Assembly: GCA_003646715.1 (NCBI GenBank)
Contig: QMLL01000126.1
Coordinates: forward strand, 1 to 5,840
Direction of reading: 5' to 3'
Source: Deltaproteobacteria bacterium
Lineage (GTDB): Bacteria > Desulfobacterota > Syntrophobacteria > B119-G9
DNA length: 5,840 nucleotides
The position numbers and the translations under genes were made by a program. The notes beneath the pieces are model-generated. The model saw only the letters and a list, made by a program, of their open reading frames with translations, was not told the origin of the DNA and did no database searches. Shown here piece by piece: positions 1 through 5,461 of this stretch (position 1 is the stretch's first letter; each line of letters starts with the position of its first letter).

Positions 1-663
1 ATAGGAAAAATAGTGGTGAAGCTCGTAGACCGGTGAGGAAGTTAAAAGAACTACGTTTCCAAGTGCTGTGAACGCTAAAAGGAGCAGGACCGCAGAATTC
101 AGTGTCGTTGCCTTTTTTGGATTTAGGAGGATAAGCGAGAAGGGTAGGGCAGAAAGACTCGCGAACCATACCCCGGTATATGTGATGTCCAAGACACGAT
201 AAATACAATGAGGAAGACTTGCAAAAAGAGCTCTCAAAGCTTTCCAGATACCGTACTCATGGAGTATCAGCGGAAACTTGCTATTATACGCTACAGATCC
301 CGCCTTGAGCGTAAAATACGTGAGATTTACAAGCATCATAGCGGGGACAAAAAAAGCAATCAGTCTATAGCGCTTCAGCAAGTCCTGGTCACTCTCTTTC
401 CTGATGAAGTGGGCTACGATCACAAAAAGAGTGAGACCAGCTATTGCATACAGAAATGTTAGTAAGTAGCTTTTCAGAAGAAACGTGAGGCAGTCTACCT
501 GAAAATCAAAATGAGACAAATGGACGGAGGAAACCGCAAGGAAGGACACAGCCACGACAAAAGAAGTCATGGCTAGTCGCATCTCGGAGATTTTCTCTTT
601 CCGGATGCGTGGTAAGGCGACCTCCCCCGTGATAGTGCCGGAGATATAACTCAACTTGTGCAT
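1..663 (-). CDS. Partial polytopic membrane protein, probably PAP2/Aur1-like (N-terminal 221 residues)
   Basis: The frame opens with ATG at 663-661, sharing the A of the HU stop (TAATG), and has no stop down to base 1, so the C-terminus lies outside the window. No Shine-Dalgarno precedes the ATG, which fits translational coupling to HU. A later start at Met28 or Met32 is possible. The visible part has a charged N-terminal stretch of about 30 residues, then hydrophobic segments near residues 31-50, 62-84, 100-118, 163-180 and 187-207. The pattern LPHCIYRVLDITYTGVWF (about 148-165), followed by a helix with LGN and then SSPVY (about 200-213), resembles the N-terminal half of bacterial PAP2_3/inositolphosphotransferase-like phosphatases, which act on phospholipid head groups in the membrane. 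That resemblance is from memory. The catalytic PAP2 motifs would lie beyond the left edge, so the function is unproven. It could instead be an unrelated conjugation membrane protein. Confidence 0.7.
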   Translation of the reverse strand, partial: MHKLSYISGTITGEVALPRIRKEKISEMRLAMTSFVVAVSFLAVSSVHLSHFDFQVDCLTFLLKSYLLTFLYAIAGLTLFVIVAHFIRKESDQDLLKRYRLIAFFVPAMMLVNLTYFTLKAGSVAYNSKFPLILHEYGIWKALRALFASLPHCIYRVLDITYTGVWFASLSALPFSLILLNPKKATTLNSAVLLLLAFTALGNVVLLTSSPVYELHHYFSY

Positions 664-944
664 TATTTGACGGCGTTTATCTTCGCTCTTAGGTTAGACG
701 ATGCTCTGAATTTTGGAACTTTTTTTGCGGGAATGATCATTTCTTGTCCGGTTTGTGGATTTCTCCCCTTTCTCTCAGCTCTTCGGCCTACAAAGAATGA
801 TCCAAAACCCGGTATGATCAATTTATCACCCTCAGCCAAACTCTCTTCTAGAATCTCAAATACGGCATTTACGGCACTTGTTGCATCTTTCTTGCTTAAT
901 CCGGCTCTCTCTGCCACCTTGTCAATAAATTCTTTTTTTGTCAT
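663..944 (-). CDS. hup: HU-type DNA-binding protein
   Basis: A 93-residue protein close to the usual 90-residue length of HU. HU dimers bind and bend DNA with little sequence specificity and act in the nucleoid. The family signature is clear: N-terminal MTKKEFIDKVAERAGLSKKDA helix-turn-helix dimerisation region, PGFGSF at 45-50, and the DNA-intercalating arm with GRNPQTG at 60-66, including the key Pro63. The C-terminal VPKFRASSNL (76-85) deviates slightly from the common PxFKAGKxL, with Ser in place of Gly-Lys. Its start overlaps the stop of the small upstream gene as ATGA and has an AAGGAG ribosome site 8 nt upstream. Its stop overlaps the next start as TAATG. Lying inside a conjugation operon, it may be an element-borne nucleoid protein that compacts or bends element DNA, or that supports recombination or relaxosome function; that role is inference. 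IHF is less likely, given the HU-like arm and lack of IHF-specific residues. Confidence 0.95.
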   Translation of the reverse strand: MTKKEFIDKVAERAGLSKKDATSAVNAVFEILEESLAEGDKLIIPGFGSFFVGRRAERKGRNPQTGQEMIIPAKKVPKFRASSNLRAKINAVK

Positions 945-1171
945 GAATCACTCTCCTTTTCCTTTTCCATGAATTTTTCCATATTTTCTTCCAATTCCAT
1001 GCACGCTTTTTTAAATTTATCCAGTTTAGCGAGGATAAGAGCACGACAATCCTCAGAGTAGGAGTCCCAATTGGCGAGAATCTCCTCCTGTATCCATTCG
1101 AGCTTTTCCAGATCTTCATTGATCATCTTAACCAGGTACTGCCGCAACTCTTCTTCGCTCATTTTCTCCAT
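941..1171 (-). CDS. Small acidic helical protein, unknown function
   Basis: A 76-residue protein that I do not recognise. It is highly charged (22 acidic and 12 basic residues, net about -10) and rich in Glu, Lys, Leu and Met. There are almost no helix breakers apart from the NWDSYSED stretch at 34-41, so it probably folds as two amphipathic helices (about 5-33 and 40-70) that could form a helical hairpin or coiled coil. It has no signal peptide or transmembrane segment, so it should be cytoplasmic. It has two Cys (42 and 57). Start choice: ATG at 1171 has AAGGA only 1 nt away, which is too close. Met4 at 1162 has GGAG 3 nt and AAGGA 10 nt upstream, so a 73-residue product is quite possible. 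It follows the protease gene by 4 nt and overlaps HU by ATGA. An acidic partner of HU or an adaptor of the protease are both speculative. Confidence 0.8.
   Translation of the reverse strand: MEKMSEEELRQYLVKMINEDLEKLEWIQEEILANWDSYSEDCRALILAKLDKFKKACMELEENMEKFMEKEKESDS
953..958 (-). promoter_or_regulatory. Ribosome binding site of the HU gene
   Basis: On the minus strand this reads AAGGAG, 8 nt before the HU ATG at 944. It lies inside the end of the upstream small gene, so HU is probably translated both by coupling (ATGA overlap) and by independent initiation. Confidence 0.75.
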
Positions 1172-1175
1172 TTCC

Positions 1176-2390
1176 TTAATTGGTGCGAGTTATAGATCTT
1201 TTCGATGGCTGTGGATACAAAGCCATCAATTCATATACTTGAGCGGGCATATTGGTTGATACCGGGAGCCCTAATTTTTTAGCTTCTTCCGGAAAAATAG
1301 GGTAATCGTGAGTAACATGACCCCCGACAAGCCTATCCAGAATTTTCTTTAATTGTTCAGGTGTTGTATGGTCAGCAAGTAAGGAAATTACCATTTCTTT
1401 TACCTGTTGCAAAGATTTTTTCGCCTGGTCAATCATAACTATTGTGGAGTCATTGATGTCATTCCATTTCTTGAGATGTGGTATATCAACCAGGGAAACG
1501 GCTGGCAGTGCAGTTTTTCCCTCGACAAGCTGAGGATCAACAGGGCCGATTATGGCGTCCTTATCCATGACAATCTTGTCCGCTCCAAGAGCTATCAGGG
1601 TGCCCCCACTCATGGCATAGTGAGGTATGAATACCGTTACCCTGCCTTTGTGTTCCTTGAGCGCGCGAGCAATCTGGTAGGCTGAGAACAGAATACCGCC
1701 CGGGGTGTGAATAATCATGTCGATTGGTTTATCGGGTGGCGTACTTCGAATAGCTCTTAGTATGGATTCCGCATCCTCAACTTTGATGTATTGCTTCATG
1801 GGGATACCGAGGAGTCCTACCGTTTCCTGCCGGTGAACCATGGTGATGACTACGGAGCCACGGATATCGGCCATTCGCTTTGCAATTTCTTTTCGATTAT
1901 TTTCCAGGAAATGGTGCTTTGCGACTCCAATAAAGAAGGAGACTAATACCAGTACTACCAGGATTGTCTTTAGTACAGTAAAAGCCGATGCGGTCTTCTG
2001 AACGGTTCTCTGAATCTTCTTTTTTTTACCGGGTTGCTCTGAGATAGTATCGTATAGAGCTTTAGCTTCGTGGATTGTTTTCAAGCCGTTTAAGAACGAA
2101 AAGTAGAGTTTCTTACAAAATCCTAAGTCGGTAAACTCTATACCAGCACAGTTATTTTCGTTGCCCGTGTGTTTTACGCGGCCCCTGACTTTGATAGTCT
2201 TATCACCGGGTAGTAAGAGTACGAGATCCAGTTCCGTCCCCTCTGGTGGAGGGTCTGGAATATCAATGAGACAGCCCTGCTCACTTAGATCTCTGGTAGG
2301 GAAATACCCTTCTTTCTGCTCAACGTATACTAGAACCTGGTGCCTGATTCTTTCTGACAACCGACGATCTTTCTCTGTTTTCTTGTCCAT
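1176..2390 (-). CDS. PilZ domain-TM-SDH/Clp-fold serine protease fusion, membrane anchored
   Basis: A 404-residue protein with three parts. Residues about 8-115 are a PilZ domain with both c-di-GMP motifs intact: RLSER (RxxxR, 10-14) and DLSEQG (DxSxxG, 34-39), then GIEF at 83-86. Residues about 138-157 form one transmembrane helix after a KKKK-rich stretch (122-125). Residues about 175-390 match the SDH_sah/Clp-fold serine protease family, related to SppA and ClpP: HTPGG at 228-232 (oxyanion region), MSGGT at 260-264 with likely nucleophile Ser261, GPVDPQL at 282-288, and THDYPI at 360-365 followed by AKKLGLPV. The start at 2390 is chosen because AAGGAGG lies just upstream. A 29-residue longer start at 2477 would overlap traN and lacks a ribosome site. 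Charge distribution and a cytoplasmic PilZ predict a periplasmic protease domain. Substrate is unknown; signal-peptide clearance or c-di-GMP-gated cleavage of an envelope protein are hypotheses. This is not a standard tra gene. Confidence 0.9.
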   Translation of the reverse strand: MDKKTEKDRRLSERIRHQVLVYVEQKEGYFPTRDLSEQGCLIDIPDPPPEGTELDLVLLLPGDKTIKVRGRVKHTGNENNCAGIEFTDLGFCKKLYFSFLNGLKTIHEAKALYDTISEQPGKKKKIQRTVQKTASAFTVLKTILVVLVLVSFFIGVAKHHFLENNRKEIAKRMADIRGSVVITMVHRQETVGLLGIPMKQYIKVEDAESILRAIRSTPPDKPIDMIIHTPGGILFSAYQIARALKEHKGRVTVFIPHYAMSGGTLIALGADKIVMDKDAIIGPVDPQLVEGKTALPAVSLVDIPHLKKWNDINDSTIVMIDQAKKSLQQVKEMVISLLADHTTPEQLKKILDRLVGGHVTHDYPIFPEEAKKLGLPVSTNMPAQVYELMALYPQPSKRSITRTN

Positions 2391-2393
2391 GAA

Positions 2394-2400
2394 CCTCCTT
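2394..2400 (-). promoter_or_regulatory. Strong ribosome binding site of the PilZ-SDH protease gene
   Basis: The minus strand reads AAGGAGG with 3 nt before the ATG at 2390. It is the strongest Shine-Dalgarno in the window, though slightly close. It decides the start at 2390 and lies in the 46 nt gap after traN, the only true gap in the operon, so this gene is translated independently of traN. Confidence 0.8.
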
Positions 2401-2436
2401 TCTAGATATGAAATTAGAGCCTTAAGTATGAATATA

Positions 2437-4548
2437 TCAGGGTGGAGAAGAACTACAGATAATATCGCGCCCTGCATTTTCCAAAAGCTGAAGTGTAGTG
2501 GCTGCCTTCAGGAAATAGTTGGTACACTGGCAGTCCTGGATCATTGTTTCACCGGGATTTACGGGGCAAACACCGTTCTCACATCCTCTGAGGACTTCTT
2601 TATAGGTGTTTACAGAGCTCCTATAGTCTGACGTGGTACCCATCGGCGATGCCTGTGTGTCCTGAACAGGCACTCGAACACGGCATGATTTTTCGCATCG
2701 CTCGACGTCTTCCCTGGGAGGGAGATCGGTCGATACATTGGTGGTCTCACCGGTATCAGCATTGAGATCCTGGAAAGTGAGAGTAGTGCCATTATCACTC
2801 AAAGTATCCTGTATGTGTTCGGCTCTCTGCTGTGCTTTGGTAAAATCATACACGTCGTTTGCCTCGCATGTGTACGTGCGGTGGATTCTCCACCAGATGT
2901 CCGTCCCTGAATCCAAAACTCCACTAGCGGAACTATTCTGATATGTAAGGGTAGTTCCATCAGCACAAAAGATCCAGGTTTCGCCGGTATAGGGAAAGAC
3001 TTCGCTGTAGCAACTCCCGACGGGTGTTAGACCTGTAGGGTTATGGTTCTTGAATGTGTAGACACAGCCTTTATCGTCATGATCGCAAACGGTCTCTTCG
3101 GACAGGGTACAATTTGTGAGATCTATACCATTACAGGTATCAGTAGTGTTGAGTGTTGCAGTAGGGTTGCCGCGTATGCACTTTGTTCCTGTGGGATCGA
3201 GAGTATAACCATCGGGGCAGGCACTGTGGAATATAACACTTCCTAGTTTGAAAAGTTTATGATAAGCTTTACCATACCACATAAGCTCTGTAGAACTAAC
3301 ATTCTCTACCCATCCTCCCATACCAGGCGCCCCAGGGGGACAACCATAAACAGTGCACGGATACCCGATTGTCGCAGTGGCGCCATGAAGAGTGACAATC
3401 ACACCGCCCAGATTCAAGGTGTTACCGGAGGCCTCAAGTATTCCCCAGTAGCTTACATTTCCACTTCCTGTTGCAGTAAAACCGTGAAGAGAAATAGTAC
3501 AACAACCCGCTTCTCCACAGACCCTTATAGAAGTTCCACTAGCTGTTACCGATTGAGGGGTCTTGTGGGTACAAAATGACCTGGTGATAGAGATCACGGG
3601 AAGGTCAACCATGTCAGCATAGATAGAAGCTTCTCGTATAATGGAGCACGTCTTAGTAGTATATTGATTCCCGACGTTCATGTTCAGGGTCTGCAACTGG
3701 GAATACATGCTGTTAGGATCAGCCGCTTGGTTAGCGAGTTCCACATCTCCAGGGAGTGATCCATGTCCATCGTTGTAATATTGTTCCGGGTTAGGAGTGC
3801 CTGAGAAGTAGACTCCGCTGGTATTTCCCATGGTGCTTGTTGCCTGGCCGTAGTACTTTATTTCAGTACCTGTTACGTCGACACTGGTAATAGTAAAGGT
3901 CTTCTGTTGCTGTATAGCGCTCACTATTCCTCCACCTAGGTCCCGGAGGATGATATTGATGTTGCTCCATACAAGGTTAGATCCGCAGCTACTATTGATG
4001 CAGTAACACCCTGCAAGAGAATCTATCGAGGGAACCTCGCTTGCAGTTACCCTGCCGTTCGCATCGGCCACCCAGGTATAGTAATGGCGGTGTTCCCATG
4101 TACCGACATCAGCCGATATAAAACCATTGGAGCAAACACCGGAAACAGGGGAGGACAATGAGTATACGTAATCGGGCGTTCCATCGAAGTTTATATCCTG
4201 CTTAATCGTTACCGTTGTGAGATCTCCTGTTCCGGAAGGCCCTACAAAGAGATCCAAGAAAACGTCAGATGAGGGGGCGGTAAGCTGTGCTGTAAATGAC
4301 TTACTGTCATCCATGGTTTTCATGGCTGTGGCGCTGGAAGTCATCGGGTTTGAGAACCTGTTTCGGATTTTGCCTGTACTGTCTAGCTTGTGGTGCATAG
4401 ATGACCCGAGAGACTTTCCGGTGTCGTATGCGTTACTATCCCAGGAATAGCCCCTGGACGAAAGAAACAGAGACAACAACACAAACAGGAAAACAAAAGG
4501 TGTTTTCTTTCGCCTATTTTGAGTTTCTCGTGAATGTGAGTACGTCAT
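2437..4548 (-). CDS. traN: TraN, conjugal mating-pair stabilisation outer-membrane protein
   Basis: 703 residues from the chosen start. It begins with a basic N-region (RRKK) and a hydrophobic core (about 17-31) typical of a signal peptide, probably cut near the GYSW sequence (33-36). The rest is extracytoplasmic and carries 27 cysteines, including GCYCINSSC (180-188), CGEAGCC (344-350), CPDGYTLDPTGTKC (444-457), CEKSC (618-622) and DCQC (672-675). TraN of F-type systems is a cysteine-rich outer-membrane protein that contacts the recipient and stabilises mating pairs. F TraN is about 600 residues, so this one is longer. A DxNxDGxxD loop (118-126) could bind calcium. Two short internal repeats are present (LHGxTAT and GTTLTxQ). 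The start at 4548 has GAGGGA upstream at good spacing. Upstream Mets at 4572 and 4566 lack a ribosome site. It overlaps the thioredoxin-like gene by 35 nt, a likely coupling. The assignment to TraN rests on length, cysteine pattern, signal peptide and neighbours. Confidence 0.9.
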   Translation of the reverse strand: MTYSHSRETQNRRKKTPFVFLFVLLSLFLSSRGYSWDSNAYDTGKSLGSSMHHKLDSTGKIRNRFSNPMTSSATAMKTMDDSKSFTAQLTAPSSDVFLDLFVGPSGTGDLTTVTIKQDINFDGTPDYVYSLSSPVSGVCSNGFISADVGTWEHRHYYTWVADANGRVTASEVPSIDSLAGCYCINSSCGSNLVWSNINIILRDLGGGIVSAIQQQKTFTITSVDVTGTEIKYYGQATSTMGNTSGVYFSGTPNPEQYYNDGHGSLPGDVELANQAADPNSMYSQLQTLNMNVGNQYTTKTCSIIREASIYADMVDLPVISITRSFCTHKTPQSVTASGTSIRVCGEAGCCTISLHGFTATGSGNVSYWGILEASGNTLNLGGVIVTLHGATATIGYPCTVYGCPPGAPGMGGWVENVSSTELMWYGKAYHKLFKLGSVIFHSACPDGYTLDPTGTKCIRGNPTATLNTTDTCNGIDLTNCTLSEETVCDHDDKGCVYTFKNHNPTGLTPVGSCYSEVFPYTGETWIFCADGTTLTYQNSSASGVLDSGTDIWWRIHRTYTCEANDVYDFTKAQQRAEHIQDTLSDNGTTLTFQDLNADTGETTNVSTDLPPREDVERCEKSCRVRVPVQDTQASPMGTTSDYRSSVNTYKEVLRGCENGVCPVNPGETMIQDCQCTNYFLKAATTLQLLENAGRDIICSSSPP

Positions 4549-5461
4549 TCGTCTTCCCTCGTTCATATTCATGCATGAACCATTGTTCAGGCGTAATCTG
4601 GCCTCTCATGTAACGTATGGTTCTGTAGAGCCTCAATGAAAGCTCTGACATGGAAACGACTCCTACAGAGACGGGCATATAGTTGCCCGATCTCTTCTCT
4701 ACAATGATGATAGTTGGTGTCATGGTGATATTGAACCTGGCGGCCATGTTCGGATTTCTGTCGATATCTATGGTTCTTACCGGCCACCCGTATTTTTCCA
4801 CGAAGTATGCGAGGATCGACTTCTGCGCAGTGCAAAACTCACATCCTTCCCGACTGAACATGATTAGTGCAAACTCATCTCTTGCGTTCAAAAGAGTCTG
4901 TTCTTCCTCCTGTGCTCTCATTTTGACCACTGCTGCCTGGCCCGGGGCGGTGATAGGATATACTGTTTTATTGGAGAGCTCCGGATGTTTTTGCTCGACG
5001 TAAGACACCACGCTAGCGTATGCGAGGGACTTTCTCCTCGCAATATCCTGCAGGGTCAGATATTCAAGAACATTTTGTTCTGTGGGATCTTGTACTGCTT
5101 TTTTCATGAAGGTGTTGAGAAGCTTCTGGAAATCATCGGGGTACATGTCCCAGAGCTCCTTCATGGTGAAATCGCTGAGCTTCGGGAGCCTGCGTTTCCG
5201 ATATTTCTTTTCGACCTTTTTCTTTTGAGGGTTTAATTCTTTCTCGTACCAATACCATCCTTGCTTTCTATCTTCATAGAATGGTTTTGAGTGACTCTGC
5301 TTCGATTTGTCAGGGACATTGATTATGCTTGGTGGTGCCATATCGACACGTATATCGTTAAGCTCTGGATGCATCTCAGAAGACCCCGCATAAAGCGGCG
5401 AAAGAGCATAGAAAATTAACGTCATGCTAAAAAATAGGAAGCGCAATAGCTTTGACTGCAT
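4514..5461 (-). CDS. traF: TraF-type conjugal transfer protein, exported thioredoxin fold with CxxC
   Basis: 315 residues. An N-terminal signal peptide (hydrophobic core about 5-20, probable cut near LYAG at 23-26) sends it to the periplasm. The GWYWYE motif (68-73) preceded by FYEDRKQ is characteristic of conjugation TraF proteins. Residues about 80-180 are a charged helical linker. The C-terminal thioredoxin fold has REGCEFC (204-210, redox pair C207/C210), an RTIDIDRNP strand, cis-Pro motif MTPT (247-250) and an SVGVVSMSEL edge (265-274). TraF of F-type systems assists pilus assembly, and its homologue TrbB is a disulfide isomerase. F TraF lost the CxxC, whereas this copy keeps it and may be active. 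The start at 5461 has GGAGG 6 nt upstream. It overlaps the S26 peptidase gene upstream and traN downstream by 35 nt each. The adjacent 27-cysteine TraN is an obvious client, which is inference. TrbB-like naming is an alternative. Confidence 0.9.
   Translation of the reverse strand: MQSKLLRFLFFSMTLIFYALSPLYAGSSEMHPELNDIRVDMAPPSIINVPDKSKQSHSKPFYEDRKQGWYWYEKELNPQKKKVEKKYRKRRLPKLSDFTMKELWDMYPDDFQKLLNTFMKKAVQDPTEQNVLEYLTLQDIARRKSLAYASVVSYVEQKHPELSNKTVYPITAPGQAAVVKMRAQEEEQTLLNARDEFALIMFSREGCEFCTAQKSILAYFVEKYGWPVRTIDIDRNPNMAARFNITMTPTIIIVEKRSGNYMPVSVGVVSMSELSLRLYRTIRYMRGQITPEQWFMHEYERGKTNDVLTFTRNSK
4555..4560 (-). promoter_or_regulatory. Ribosome binding site deciding the traN start
   Basis: The minus strand reads GAGGGA inside the end of the upstream gene. 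GAGG is 8 nt before the ATG at 4548. The more upstream in-frame ATGs at 4572 and 4566 have no comparable site, so the shorter TraN is preferred. Confidence 0.55.

Noticed and set aside
208..462. Plus-strand open frame of 84 codons
   Set aside because: It lies opposite a continuous minus-strand membrane protein frame, has no ribosome site, and its composition is that of an antisense shadow.
922..1119. Minus-strand 65-codon frame overlapping the small acidic gene
   Set aside because: It is a different frame of the same DNA with no ribosome site. The 941-1171 frame is coupled to both neighbours.
2410..2450. AT-rich stretch with TATATT as a possible internal promoter between traN and the protease gene
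   Set aside because: No acceptable -35 hexamer lies at the right distance, and the stretch falls across the traN stop. It cannot be supported by eye.
2391..2477. N-terminal extension of the protease gene to an ATG at 2477
   Set aside because: It would overlap traN by 41 nt, precede the canonical PilZ start, and ignore the AAGGAGG site just before 2390.
2161..2631. Plus-strand open frame of 156 codons
   Set aside because: It is antisense to the end of traN and the start of the PilZ-SDH gene, both of which have clear protein families. No ribosome site or recognisable motif was seen.
3259..3579. Plus-strand open frame of 106 codons
   Set aside because: It is antisense to the Cys-rich middle of TraN and shows only low-complexity Ser/Thr/Arg content.
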